Origin: Mucilaginibacter sp. L3T2-6
GTDB taxonomy: Bacteria > Bacteroidota > Bacteroidia > Sphingobacteriales > Sphingobacteriaceae
NCBI RefSeq assembly: GCF_030519355.1
Contig: NZ_JAUMKC010000019.1
Span: forward strand, 1-64,000
Length of the DNA stretch: 64,000 nt
Direction of reading: 5' to 3'
Part shown: one piece after another, positions 16,831 through 26,017 of the stretch
How positions within the stretch are numbered: position 1 is the stretch's first letter
How the letters are laid out: the number at the start of each line of letters is the position of its first letter
Program-made: the position numbers and the translations under genes
Notes under the pieces: model-generated
The model's input: the letters and a program-made list of their open reading frames with translations, nothing else
Told to the model about the DNA's origin: nothing
Database searches by the model: none

Positions 16831-17454
16831 ATGGCACACCAGATACCGGACGACGGCACATTGCTTCCATTAATGGAAGAGTTTTACACGATACAGGGCG
16901 AAGGGTTCAATACGGGTAAAGCTGCTTATTTCATACGTCTGGGCGGCTGCGATGTTGGCTGTCATTGGTGCGACGTAAAGGAAAGCTGGGATGCCGAACT
17001 GCATGCCCTGACATCGGCCGATCAGATTATTGAGAATGCTGCCCAACATCCGGCCAAAGCAGTAGTGGTAACCGGCGGCGAACCTTTGATCTATAACCTC
17101 GACTACCTTACCGCCGGGCTGCAAAAACGCGGCATCAAAACTTTTATAGAAACCTCGGGCGCTTATCCCCTTTCCGGCAACTGGGACTGGATTTGTCTAT
17201 CCCCCAAAAAATTTAAAGGGCCTACACGCATGGTTGCGGCCAGTGCCGACGAACTAAAAGTAATTGTGTTTAATAGATCTGATTTTGCCTACGCCGAAGA
17301 GAATGCAAAACTTGTTTCGCCAGGTTGCAAGTTATTTTTACAGCCGGAATGGTCCAAATCAAAGGAAATGACCCCGCTTATTGTCGATTATGTAATGAAT
17401 AACCCTAAGTGGGAAATATCATTGCAGACACATAAGTATCTAAATATCCCCTGA
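16831..17454 (+). CDS. queE: 7-carboxy-7-deazaguanine synthase
   Basis: 207 residues from ATG 16831. Radical-SAM cluster motif Cx3Cx2C in GGCDVGCHWCDVKESW, with the QueE substrate region MEEFYTIQGEGFNTGKAAYFIRLGG before it and VVTGGEPLIYNLDYL after it. It rearranges 6-carboxytetrahydropterin to the deazaguanine precursor of queuosine and archaeosine-like modifications. Other queuosine genes are not in the window. The promoter position supports this start over the upstream TTG. Confidence 0.93.
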   Translation: MAHQIPDDGTLLPLMEEFYTIQGEGFNTGKAAYFIRLGGCDVGCHWCDVKESWDAELHALTSADQIIENAAQHPAKAVVVTGGEPLIYNLDYLTAGLQKRGIKTFIETSGAYPLSGNWDWICLSPKKFKGPTRMVAASADELKVIVFNRSDFAYAEENAKLVSPGCKLFLQPEWSKSKEMTPLIVDYVMNNPKWEISLQTHKYLNIP

Positions 17455-17465
17455 GGAATGGTCAA

Positions 17466-17533
17466 AAGTCAAGCTTCAAGAGCCAAGGCAGAAATGTATT
17501 GCGATTGATATTTTGTCTTGATTCTTGGCTCTT
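17466..17533. repeat. Inverted repeat in the queE / OmpA-family spacer
   Basis: AAGAGCCAAG near 17478-17487 is perfectly complementary to CTTGGCTCTT at 17524-17533. It may terminate queE transcripts. GATTCTTGGCTCTT here nearly repeats words found at 42573 and 44408. Confidence 0.45.
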
Positions 17534-17590
17534 AGCTCTGCATTCTGATAAAAAATGTAACTTAGAATACAAAAACACGTATCAAAACCA

Positions 17591-19492
17591 ATGAGATTGA
17601 TTTACCTCTCGGTTCTGTTATTTTTTACACCTGTTTATTTATTCGCTCAACAGAGACAGTATTCCACAACTGATAAGGGAGCCATAAAATATTTTGCGAT
17701 TGCTAACAGCAACCTTGACGATCATATGTATGACGAGGCAGTTAGTAATTTGCAAAAGGCCATTGCCGAAGACGACAAGTTTATCGAAGCGCACGCTGTA
17801 CTTGGTGATTTGTACAGGCAGATGCTCAACTACAAAGGCGCACTGGATCAATTTCAAAAAGTTATCAAGTTGAATCCGGAGTTTAGCCGCGCGGTATATT
17901 TACGGATTGGGGAGCTTGAAATAAATATGGGGCAATATAGTATTGCCCGGGAGCACCTGGAGAAATACCTCACCTATCCCAATTTAGTTGCAAAAGATTC
18001 TTACTATGCTCAAAAGCTGGTTGAAGACTGTAAGTTCAGTATAACAGCCCTTACACATCCCGTTCCTTTTAAGCCGGTTAACCTGGGGCCCGAAATAAAT
18101 ACCGGGGCCGATGAGTATCTGCCGGTGGCGACAGCCGACGAGGCCACGCTTATTTTTACTCGTAAAATAAACAATAACGAAGACTTTTATAAAAGCAACA
18201 AGCAAGGCGACAAATGGCAAACAGCTGTTTATCTGAGCGACCAAATCAATACGCCCCGTTACAATGAGGGTGCTGAATCTATATCCCAGGATGGGAAATA
18301 CCTTTTCTTTACCGGCTGTAACCGGCCGGACGGGCTTGGCCGCTGCGACATTTATATCGCTCAAAAAAAGGGAGAAGACTGGAGTAAGCCGTTTGATTTG
18401 AATCCGCCGGTGAATACTACCGGCTGGGAATCGCAGCCTTCTATAAGTGCTGATGGCAAAACACTTTACTTCGTTAGCAACCGTAAAGGCGGATATGGCG
18501 GATATGATATCTGGAAGTCGCGTCTTACCGACAAAGGTTGGGGCGAACCAGAAAACATGGGGCCAAATATAAATACCATGTATGACGAACAATCGCCTTT
18601 TATTCATGCTGATGACAGCACCTTTTATTTTTGCTCGAATGGCTGGCCCGGTCTCGGAGGCAAGGATTTGTTTGTAAGCCGCCTAGGAAAAGACGGAAAA
18701 TGGCAAAAACCGGAAAATCTAGGCTACCCTATCAACTCCAGCGGCGATGAAAACGGCTTAACCTTGACTGCGACCGGAGCTTACGCATTTTTCTCATCCA
18801 ACAAACTGAACGGCTTTGGGGGCTATGATGTTTATACCTTCGAGATGCCGCAAAATATACGGCCGCAGTTGGTTACGTACGTTAAAGGCATTGTGCGGGA
18901 CGCAAAGACAAAGGCCCCGCTGGAAGCGGCAGTAGAGATCATCGACCTGGAAAAGAAAGAGTCAGTATATCAGGATTACAGCGATGCCACGCTTGGTGAT
19001 TTCCTGGCGACGCTAACATCCGGAAAAAACTATGGATTGAATATTTCGAAAAGCGGGTATTTGTTTTATTCAGCTAATTTCTCACTGATAGGCCATGAGC
19101 CCAAAAATCCCTTCAATATTTCTGTATTGCTTGAACCGATTGAGGTTGGCAACAAGGTAATCTTAAACAATATCTTCTTCGACACAAATAAATTCGATCT
19201 GAAGCCCGAATCGATTACCGAGTTGCAGCAATTAGTGGATTTCCTTACACTTAATCCTACGCTGCATATCGAGATCTCGGGTCATACCGATGATGTTGGT
19301 AATGATGCGTTAAATCAAACGCTTTCCGAAAACCGCGCCAAGGCAGTTTATCAATACCTGATCGCTAATAAAATAGCCGCCGACCGACTAGTATATATGG
19401 GATATGGAAAAACTCAGCCGATAGCCCCGAATACTACCGATGACGGGCGTAAACAAAACCGGAGGACAGAGTTCAAGATAATCGCTAAGTAG
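17591..19492 (+). CDS. OmpA-family outer-membrane protein with TPR and PD40 repeats
   Basis: 633 residues. Signal peptide to about residue 19 (LFFTPVYLFAQ). TPR repeats at ~30-150 (YDEAVSNLQKAIAEDDKFIEAHAVLGDLYRQ). PD40/beta-propeller repeats at ~175-420 (SISQDGKYLFFTG, SISADGKTLYFVSNRKGGYGGYDIW). A carboxypeptidase-regulatory-like beta domain at ~425-515. OmpA peptidoglycan-binding domain at ~520-633 (NNIFFDTNKFDLKPES, EISGHTDDVGNDALN, LSENRAKAVYQYL). The layout is common in Bacteroidota and suggests an envelope-anchored structural or secretion-associated protein. Closely related proteins include gliding/T9SS-associated factors, but no partner gene is present here. Confidence 0.9.
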   Translation: MRLIYLSVLLFFTPVYLFAQQRQYSTTDKGAIKYFAIANSNLDDHMYDEAVSNLQKAIAEDDKFIEAHAVLGDLYRQMLNYKGALDQFQKVIKLNPEFSRAVYLRIGELEINMGQYSIAREHLEKYLTYPNLVAKDSYYAQKLVEDCKFSITALTHPVPFKPVNLGPEINTGADEYLPVATADEATLIFTRKINNNEDFYKSNKQGDKWQTAVYLSDQINTPRYNEGAESISQDGKYLFFTGCNRPDGLGRCDIYIAQKKGEDWSKPFDLNPPVNTTGWESQPSISADGKTLYFVSNRKGGYGGYDIWKSRLTDKGWGEPENMGPNINTMYDEQSPFIHADDSTFYFCSNGWPGLGGKDLFVSRLGKDGKWQKPENLGYPINSSGDENGLTLTATGAYAFFSSNKLNGFGGYDVYTFEMPQNIRPQLVTYVKGIVRDAKTKAPLEAAVEIIDLEKKESVYQDYSDATLGDFLATLTSGKNYGLNISKSGYLFYSANFSLIGHEPKNPFNISVLLEPIEVGNKVILNNIFFDTNKFDLKPESITELQQLVDFLTLNPTLHIEISGHTDDVGNDALNQTLSENRAKAVYQYLIANKIAADRLVYMGYGKTQPIAPNTTDDGRKQNRRTEFKIIAK

Positions 19493-19559
19493 AGAACAGA
19501 TTATACATTTATTGATTAGTGATCAGGGATGTTGGGGATAAGAAATTTAGTTTATGAGC

Positions 19560-19592
19560 AAAAAGCCTCTGAATAATTTTCAAAGGCTTTTT
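19560..19592. terminator. Bidirectional terminator between OmpA-family gene and recQ
   Basis: AAAAAGCCT (19560-19568) and AGGCTTTTT (19584-19592) form a 9-bp stem, with A and T runs suitable for both converging genes. Confidence 0.8.
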
Positions 19593-19624
19593 ATCCGAGC
19601 GTCCGGACATCAGAAATCTAAATA

Positions 19625-21820
19625 TCAATTCCCCATTTCCGAGAGGAACTTAATACGCATCAGCTGTATCTCTTCCATGGTATATTCATCGCTGCCCAGC
19701 TCCGCAAGGGCGTCGTCTATAGAGTCTACCTCGGCAGTTCTGAAATAGTCGAATATTTCTTCCTGCTTATCCTCATCAATAACCTCGTCAATATAATAAT
19801 TCAGATTAAGCTTGGTACCGGAATTAACAATAGTTTCTATTTCCTTTAAGATTTCGTCGTAGGATAAGCCTTTTGAAGCGGCAATATCTTCTAGGTTCAG
19901 ATGGCGGTCGATATTCTGAATAATAAAAACCTTTAATGCCGACTTATTAGCGGCGCTCTTTATTACCATATCAACCGGGCGGTCAATATCATTATCCTCT
20001 ACATATTTCTGAATAAGGTCGGTGAACGGCTTACCAAATTTAAGGGCCTTACCGGCGCCAACGCCGGATATCTGCTTCAGTTCATCATTAGTAATCGGAT
20101 AATGCGTACACATCTCCTCCAATGATGGATCCTGGAATATAACAAATGGTGGCAAGCCCTTTTGTTTAGCCAGCTTCTTGCGCAGGTCCTTCAACATCTG
20201 CAGCAATTCAGTATCCAATGCTCCGCCGGCTTGTTTAGGGCCGTCTTCTGCATCATCATCATCAGTAGCACCCATTGGCTTATTCATCACAAACCTGATG
20301 CTGTAAGGATTATCAATGAACGAATTGCCTAGCTTGGTCAGATGAAGCAGGCCGTATTGGTCAATGTCCTTCGACAGAAAATTATTTAGCAAAGCCTGGC
20401 GCAGCAACGAATTCCAAAGGTTTTTTCCGTCTTCTTTACCAGAACCAAAATAAGGTAGCTGGTCATGTTCGTAGCTTTTTACCTGGGCATTCTCTTCTCC
20501 CATCAGGATGCTGATGATATGATGGTCGTCAAATTTCTCGCCAATCTGCTTGATCAGGCTTAATGCTTTGTGCAGGTGCAATTCACCGTCAAAGTGCTCT
20601 TTAGGTCCACAGCAGTTATCGCACATATTGTTACAACCAGCCTCGTTAAAGTTCTCGCCAAAATAATGCAGCAGCTGTTTGCGGCGACAAACCGATGACT
20701 CTGCATAGTCGATAACTTCTTTCAATATTTGGGTACCGATCTCACGTTCAGAAACAGGTTTATCCTTCATAAACTTCTGAAGCTTATCAATATCCTTCTC
20801 TGAATAAAACGCCACGCACACGCCTTCCCCGCCGTCACGGCCTGCGCGGCCGGTTTCCTGGTAGTAACCTTCCATACTCTTCGGCACATCGTGGTGAATT
20901 ACGTAGCGCACATCCGGTTTATCAATACCCATACCGAAGGCGATGGTAGCTACAATAACATCTACATCTTCCATCAGGAATTTATCCTGTGTTTCGGCAC
21001 GCACTTTCGGGTCCAACCCTGCGTGGTACGGCAGCGCTTTAATGCCGTTCAGGTTAAGCGCTTCGGCAACCTCCTCAACCTTTTTACGGCTAAGGCAGTA
21101 CACGATGCCGGATTTACCCGGATTTTGCTTAACAAACTTCACTATTTCTTTCAGCACGTTCCGTTTTGCACGCACTTCGTAAAACAGGTTAGCCCTGTTG
21201 AATGACGATTTGAATACCGTCGCATTGTTCATCTGCAGGTTTTTCTGAATATCCTGCTGAACTTTCGGTGTTGCGGTTGCCGTTAATGCTATAATGGGGA
21301 TGTTCTCGCCGATATTACTGATAACCTGGCGTATTTTGCGGTATTCAGGGCGAAAGTCGTGTCCCCACTCAGAAATACAGTGCGCTTCATCAACGGCTAC
21401 GAACGATACCTGGTTGAGGCGTAAAAAATCGATATTCTCTTGTTTGGTTAACGACTCGGGGGCAACGTATAGCAACTTAGTTTTTCCGGCTAATACGTCT
21501 TCTTTAACACGGGTAATTTCTGACTTTGTAAGTGATGAATTAAGGAAGTGGGCGATACTGTCGGAACCACCAAAAGCTCTCAACTGATCGACCTGGTTTT
21601 TCATTAAGGCAATTAGTGGCGAAATAACTATCGCAGTTCCTTCGCTCATTAATGCGGGTAGCTGATAACACATCGATTTGCCGCCGCCGGTTGGCATAAT
21701 CACAAATGTATCGTTACCCGAAAGGATATTTGTTATAATCGCTTCCTGCTCTCCTTTAAAGTTGTCGAATCCAAAAAAAGTTTGCAGATTGTCAAAAAGC
21801 GACTTCTTAGTTTCTATCAT
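19625..21820 (-). CDS. recQ: ATP-dependent DNA helicase RecQ
   Basis: 731 residues. Walker A PTGGGKSMCYQLPAL (residues 43-57), DEAH box at 144-147 with the RecQ-specific VDEAHCISEWGHDFRPEYR, motif VI GRAGRDGGEGVC. The zinc-binding cysteines follow (SVCRRKQLLHYFGE, CNNMCDNC), then winged-helix and HRDC domains (LLQMLKDLRKKLAKQKGLPPFVIFQD, ISGVGAGKALKFGKPF). A long C-terminal part after the HRDC (RPVDMVIKSAANKSALKVF onward, ~120 residues) is acidic. It unwinds DNA 3'-5' in recombination and fork repair. Transcribed alone. Confidence 0.96.
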   Translation of the reverse strand: MIETKKSLFDNLQTFFGFDNFKGEQEAIITNILSGNDTFVIMPTGGGKSMCYQLPALMSEGTAIVISPLIALMKNQVDQLRAFGGSDSIAHFLNSSLTKSEITRVKEDVLAGKTKLLYVAPESLTKQENIDFLRLNQVSFVAVDEAHCISEWGHDFRPEYRKIRQVISNIGENIPIIALTATATPKVQQDIQKNLQMNNATVFKSSFNRANLFYEVRAKRNVLKEIVKFVKQNPGKSGIVYCLSRKKVEEVAEALNLNGIKALPYHAGLDPKVRAETQDKFLMEDVDVIVATIAFGMGIDKPDVRYVIHHDVPKSMEGYYQETGRAGRDGGEGVCVAFYSEKDIDKLQKFMKDKPVSEREIGTQILKEVIDYAESSVCRRKQLLHYFGENFNEAGCNNMCDNCCGPKEHFDGELHLHKALSLIKQIGEKFDDHHIISILMGEENAQVKSYEHDQLPYFGSGKEDGKNLWNSLLRQALLNNFLSKDIDQYGLLHLTKLGNSFIDNPYSIRFVMNKPMGATDDDDAEDGPKQAGGALDTELLQMLKDLRKKLAKQKGLPPFVIFQDPSLEEMCTHYPITNDELKQISGVGAGKALKFGKPFTDLIQKYVEDNDIDRPVDMVIKSAANKSALKVFIIQNIDRHLNLEDIAASKGLSYDEILKEIETIVNSGTKLNLNYYIDEVIDEDKQEEIFDYFRTAEVDSIDDALAELGSDEYTMEEIQLMRIKFLSEMGN

Positions 21821-22146
21821 TTATATAGATTTCGTTGTATTTATTTAAAAGTTTAAAGTAACAAATTTTTCTCAATAAACGATGGAATTACTTTAAAATT
21901 TTATATAGAAATGATTATTCTGTTAAAAACAATTTGTTTATTCAGTCCGTTTAACATCGGGTGTACAGTCACCACTTTTGTTAAGTTTTATTTTGTTTAG
22001 AAATTACAAATTATTGTTCAATTTTACCCCCGAAAACCAAACTAAAGCATAGTGAATGTTCAATTTGCCAAATCCTTAAAAAATTACATTTAATATTTTA
22101 ATACCTGGCAAAAAAGACCCGCAAAAATGCAAATTGTTTAATAAAC
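21821..22146. other. Gene-free divergent promoter region
   Basis: About 325 AT-rich bases between divergent recQ and manC. No exact TAnnTTTG box, RNA gene or repeat was found; both promoters must lie here. Confidence 0.5.
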
Positions 22147-23232
22147 ATGAATAAAAATTATTACGCCATTATAATGGCAGGCGGAATAGGCAGCCGTTTT
22201 TGGCCCATTAGCCGTACATCCCATCCAAAACAGTTTATTGATATACTGGGAACCGGAAAAACACTGATACAAAACACCTATGAACGTTTCCTGAAAATTT
22301 GCCCTAAAGAGAACATTTACGTTGTAACAAATGAGATATATACCGGCCTGGTGAAACAACAATTGCCCGACATGACCGATGGCCAGATACTCACCGAACC
22401 GGTAATGCGAAATACGGCGCCGTGCGTAGCTTACGGCTCCTTCAAGATAGAAAGCCTTAACCCTGACGCAGCTATTGTCGTCGCGCCGTCAGACCACCTG
22501 ATACTTGACGAATCCGCATTTATCAGCACTATTGAAAAGTCGCTTGAAACGGCTTCAAAAAATGATTGCCTGATAACCCTCGGCATAAAACCATCGCGCC
22601 CCGACACCGGCTATGGCTATATTCAATATACCGACCAAGTCCTTAACGAAGATTTCCACAAGGTTAAGACCTTCACCGAAAAGCCGACTCTCGAAATAGC
22701 AAAAACGTTTTTGCAAAGCGGGGACTTTTTATGGAATGCAGGCATTTTCGTATGGTCGGCAAAGGCTATTGTAAATGCATATGGCAATCACCTGCCTGAT
22801 ATGCACGAGATTTTTGCCGAAGCCCGCCCGGTTTACAATACCGACGGCGAAAAAAATCACATCCACAAGTCTTATTTGCAATGCACCAACATCTCTATCG
22901 ACTACGGCATTATGGAAAAAGCCGACAACGTGTACGTATTGCCTTCTGAGTTCGGGTGGAGTGATTTGGGTACCTGGGCTTCTATTTATGATCTTGCAGA
23001 AAAGGATTATGTTGGAAACGCCGTTATTCCTGCAGATAAAGTGATCATGTACGATTCCTCAAACTGCATGGTAAACGTTCCCGATGAAAAGCTGGTGATA
23101 CTGCAGGGCCTGCATGATTTTATCGTGGTGGAATCAAATAACACGCTCCTTATCTGCCCACGCGACCAGGAACAAAATGTAAAACAGGTTGTCGCTGATG
23201 TGAAGCAGAAATTTGGCTCAAAGTATATTTAA
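22147..23232 (+). CDS. manC: Mannose-1-phosphate guanylyltransferase
   Basis: 361 residues, the short form without an isomerase domain. Nucleotidyltransferase signature AGGIGSRFWPISRTSHPKQF at ~12, ILTEPVMRNTAPCVAYG at ~81, VVAPSDHLI at ~112, FTEKPTLEIAKTFL at ~178, LWNAGIFVWSA at ~199, and FGWSDLGTWASIYDL at ~273. It makes GDP-mannose from mannose-1-phosphate and GTP for glycan synthesis in the cytoplasm. It stands alone and converges on rlmB. Confidence 0.94.
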   Translation: MNKNYYAIIMAGGIGSRFWPISRTSHPKQFIDILGTGKTLIQNTYERFLKICPKENIYVVTNEIYTGLVKQQLPDMTDGQILTEPVMRNTAPCVAYGSFKIESLNPDAAIVVAPSDHLILDESAFISTIEKSLETASKNDCLITLGIKPSRPDTGYGYIQYTDQVLNEDFHKVKTFTEKPTLEIAKTFLQSGDFLWNAGIFVWSAKAIVNAYGNHLPDMHEIFAEARPVYNTDGEKNHIHKSYLQCTNISIDYGIMEKADNVYVLPSEFGWSDLGTWASIYDLAEKDYVGNAVIPADKVIMYDSSNCMVNVPDEKLVILQGLHDFIVVESNNTLLICPRDQEQNVKQVVADVKQKFGSKYI

Positions 23233-23248
23233 GTAGCCAAGATTATTT

Positions 23249-23304
23249 AATCAGAGATTAGAGATAGGTTTTTAAAATTCAAGACTAATCGCTAATCTCT
23301 GATT
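23249..23304. terminator. Inverted repeat between convergent manC and rlmB
   Basis: AATCAGAGATTAG (23249-23261) and CTAATCTCTGATT (23292-23304) are perfect 13-bp complements; the right arm touches the rlmB stop codon. It probably terminates both genes. The word CTAATCTCTGATTAA recurs at 39293. Confidence 0.6.
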
Positions 23305-24065
23305 TATAACCGCTGCCGTACCGCTTCGTAAAGGATTATCCCTGTCGCTACCGACACATTCAGCGATTCTATATCGCCATACATCGGAATTTTAGCCAGG
23401 TGATCCGCCATACGGATAATTTCGTTTCGAACTCCATCTTCTTCAGAGCCCATTACAATGGCTGTCGGCATTGAATAATCTGGTTTATAGATAAACTCCT
23501 CAGTTTTTTCTGTACAGCAAACTATCTGCAGGCCCGATTCCTGGATAAAACGGATGGTATGCATGAAATCGTTATGACGGCAAACTGGTATTTTGTATAA
23601 CGCCCCGGCTGATGTTTTTATCGCATCCGGGTTTATTTGGGCTGAGCCTTTCGCGGGTATCACAATAGCATGTACGCCGCTGCATTCCGCAGTGCGGGCT
23701 ATTGCGCCCATGTTGCGCACGTCGGTAATAGAATCCAGAACCAGGATCAGCGGCACCTCTCCCCTTTCGTACACCGCCGGAATAATATCCTCGACCCGCT
23801 GGTATACAATAGGTGAAATAAAAGCTATCACCCCCTGGTGGTTTTTCATGGTGATGCGGTTCAGCTTTTCAACCGGGACCTGCTGTGCGGCGATATTGTA
23901 TTCATGAAGCAGCATTTTCAGCTCATTAAGAAGCTCGCCACCGATGCCTCGCTGAATATACAGGGACTCAATTTCTTTGCCAGAGCGAATGGCTTCGATG
24001 ACAGCACGGGTACCAAAAACTAATTGATTACTTTCCCGCGGCTGCCTGTTTGTATGGTTGAACAT
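23304..24065 (-). CDS. rlmB: 23S rRNA (guanosine(2251)-2'-O)-methyltransferase
   Basis: 253 residues. An N-terminal substrate-binding part (QLVFGTRAVIEAIRSGKEIESLYIQRG) is followed by the SpoU/SPOUT knot motifs: LDSITDVRNMGAIARTAECSGVHAIVIP, IVMGSEEDGVRNEIIRMAD, and IPMYGDIESLNVSVATGIILYE. It methylates the 2'-O of a 23S rRNA guanosine using SAM. Other SpoU methyltransferases look similar, so the exact target is inferred from best family fit. It has a near-ideal Bacteroidota promoter. Confidence 0.9.
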   Translation of the reverse strand: MFNHTNRQPRESNQLVFGTRAVIEAIRSGKEIESLYIQRGIGGELLNELKMLLHEYNIAAQQVPVEKLNRITMKNHQGVIAFISPIVYQRVEDIIPAVYERGEVPLILVLDSITDVRNMGAIARTAECSGVHAIVIPAKGSAQINPDAIKTSAGALYKIPVCRHNDFMHTIRFIQESGLQIVCCTEKTEEFIYKPDYSMPTAIVMGSEEDGVRNEIIRMADHLAKIPMYGDIESLNVSVATGIILYEAVRQRL

Positions 24066-24082
24066 TTAAATTAAATAAGATG

Positions 24083-24112
24083 CAAAAGTAGCCATATTAA
24101 TCAATATGCCAA
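24083..24112 (-). promoter_or_regulatory. Promoter of rlmB
   Basis: On the minus strand TTG (24112-24110), a 19-base spacer, then TACTTTTG (24090-24083): this matches the Bacteroidota pattern TTG-N19-TAnnTTTG exactly. The leader before the ATG at 24065 would be about 14 bases. Confidence 0.75.
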
Positions 24113-24188
24113 TTAATGAACCGGAAGACCTTACCGGTTTTTACTTAAATTTTTAGTCTTGCAAAAAACGGATTTTAACAGCTAAACA

Positions 24189-24255
24189 TTATCCACATTT
24201 ATACAATTATTTGAGTGTCAAACAAAAATTAATTTTACTAACAATTTTATCCACA
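24189..24255 (+). promoter_or_regulatory. Two perfect DnaA boxes upstream of dnaB
   Basis: TTATCCACA occurs at 24189-24197 and again at 24247-24255, both in the same orientation and 58 bases apart, within an AT-rich stretch; a degenerate copy CTATCCAAA follows at about 24262. The consensus DnaA box is TTATNCACA. The pair could regulate dnaB or be part of a replication origin. Confidence 0.6.
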
Positions 24256-24307
24256 TTAATTCTATCCAAAAACAAAATAATCTGCCTGTTTCTTAAGTGT
24301 TTTAATA

Positions 24308-24326
24308 TTACTAATAATATTAGTAA
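24308..24326. promoter_or_regulatory. 19-bp palindrome upstream of dnaB
   Basis: TTACTAATA-A-TATTAGTAA is a perfect odd palindrome 40 bases before the dnaB ATG, and it runs into TAACTTAG, one mismatch from the TAnnTTTG box. Related sequences (TACTAAAAATATTAGTAA near 26680; TACTAAAATAATTAG near 25970) precede the two 2H-type genes downstream. Confidence 0.45.
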
Positions 24327-24365
24327 CTTAGCGCGTTAACAACTTTGTTTTATGTTTGTTGTCCG

Positions 24366-25934
24366 ATGAATTTTGAGAACGATACACCCAGCAACAAGCC
24401 GTATACAACTGACAGGAGAAACAGAATCACTAACCCTACCCCGTACAGCGGGTTGGGTAAGCTGCCGCCCCAGGCGGTGGATCTGGAAGAGGCAGTACTT
24501 GGAGCATTAATGCTCGAAAAAGATGCCCTGTCATCCGTTATCGACATTCTGAAAGCAGAAGTATTTTACAAAGACAGCCACCAAAAGATATTCGAGGCGA
24601 TACGCCAGTTGTTCGAAAAATCGTCGCCGGTAGATATTTTAACTGTTACAGCTCAACTTCGCCAATCCGGCGAACTGGAGATGATTGGCGGCGCCTATTA
24701 TATTACCGAACTTACCAACCGTGTGGCTTCTGCGGCCAATATCGAATATCATTCGCGTATAATTATTCAAAAGTTTATACAGCGTGAGCTGATCAGAATA
24801 TCAACTGACATTGTTCAAAGTGCCTATGAGGATACTTCAGATGTCCTCGAACTGCTGGATAGGGCTGAAAAGAACCTCTTCGAGATCGCGCAAAATAACC
24901 TGCGCCGTGATTCCCGCAAGATGGACGATCTGATGCATGAAGCGCTGAAAGGAATTGAGGCACTGAAGGATAAAAAAGATGGCTTGACCGGTGTGGCCTC
25001 CGGCTTTACTGAACTGGACCGTATGACCTCCGGGTGGCAAAAATCCGACCTGGTAATTATTGCGGCCCGCCCGGCGATGGGTAAAACAGCTTTTGTGTTA
25101 TCATGCGCCAGGAATGCCGCCGTTGATTTTAATAAACCGGTGGTGGTATTCTCGCTCGAAATGTCGTCTGTTCAATTGGTTAACCGTCTTATTTCGGGTG
25201 AAACTGAAATTGAGCAGGAAAAAATCAGGAAAGGCAACCTGGAAGAATGGGAATGGGCACAAATACACTCTAAAATCGGAAGGCTTGAACAGGCGCCAAT
25301 TATAATAGATGATACGCCGGCATTGAATATATTTGAGTTCAGGGCTAAATGCCGGCGCTTAAAGTCACAGCATGACGTACAGCTTATTATTATCGACTAT
25401 CTGCAGCTGATGCACGGAAAAGGCGCCGATGGCAAGGGTGGCGGCAACCGTGAGCAGGAAATCGGCAGTATTTCCAGGGCGTTAAAATCTGTAGCGAAAG
25501 AATTGAACGTCCCGGTGATCGCTTTATCTCAGTTAAGCCGCGCAGTTGAGAGCCGCCCGGGCGGGTCAAAACGGCCAATGCTGTCAGACTTACGTGAATC
25601 CGGTTCTATCGAGCAGGACGCTGACATGGTACTGTTTTTATATCGTCCTGAATACTACGGACTAGAAGTTGACGAAGATAATATGCCAACCCAGGGAGTG
25701 GGTGAAGTGATCATAGCTAAGCACCGTAACGGAGAAACAGGCCGGGTAAGGCTCAAATTCGTTGGTAAGTTTGTTAAGTTCGCCGACCTTGACCAGGGAA
25801 TAGGCAACGATTTTGCAATGCCTAACGCATTTGCAGGCTTAGCGCCTTCACAGGACTTTGAAAAGCCAAACAATTTTATCATCCGTCCATCAAAAATGGA
25901 TCAGATGGATGATGATGATATTCCGCCGTTCTGA
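24366..25934 (+). CDS. dnaB: Replicative DNA helicase
   Basis: 522 residues from ATG 24366 (the frame extends 7 codons to a TTG, but MNFENDTPSNKPYTTDRR is a natural start). N-terminal domain PPQAVDLEEAVLGALMLEKDAL at ~37; RecA-like domain with TGVASGFTELDRMTSGWQKSDLVIIAARPAMGKTAF (Walker A), VVVFSLEMSSVQLVNRLI, LIIIDYLQLMHG (Walker B), LSQLSRAVESRPGGSKRPMLSDLRESGSIEQDAD. No intein is present. It forms the hexameric fork helicase. The DnaA boxes upstream make DnaA control plausible. Confidence 0.96.
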   Translation: MNFENDTPSNKPYTTDRRNRITNPTPYSGLGKLPPQAVDLEEAVLGALMLEKDALSSVIDILKAEVFYKDSHQKIFEAIRQLFEKSSPVDILTVTAQLRQSGELEMIGGAYYITELTNRVASAANIEYHSRIIIQKFIQRELIRISTDIVQSAYEDTSDVLELLDRAEKNLFEIAQNNLRRDSRKMDDLMHEALKGIEALKDKKDGLTGVASGFTELDRMTSGWQKSDLVIIAARPAMGKTAFVLSCARNAAVDFNKPVVVFSLEMSSVQLVNRLISGETEIEQEKIRKGNLEEWEWAQIHSKIGRLEQAPIIIDDTPALNIFEFRAKCRRLKSQHDVQLIIIDYLQLMHGKGADGKGGGNREQEIGSISRALKSVAKELNVPVIALSQLSRAVESRPGGSKRPMLSDLRESGSIEQDADMVLFLYRPEYYGLEVDEDNMPTQGVGEVIIAKHRNGETGRVRLKFVGKFVKFADLDQGIGNDFAMPNAFAGLAPSQDFEKPNNFIIRPSKMDQMDDDDIPPF

Positions 25935-26017
25935 TTAAAAATTTAATTATTTCTAAACACGACATAAAAATACTAAAATAATTAGCATTTTAGCATCCTA
26001 CTAACCATGATGCTTTG

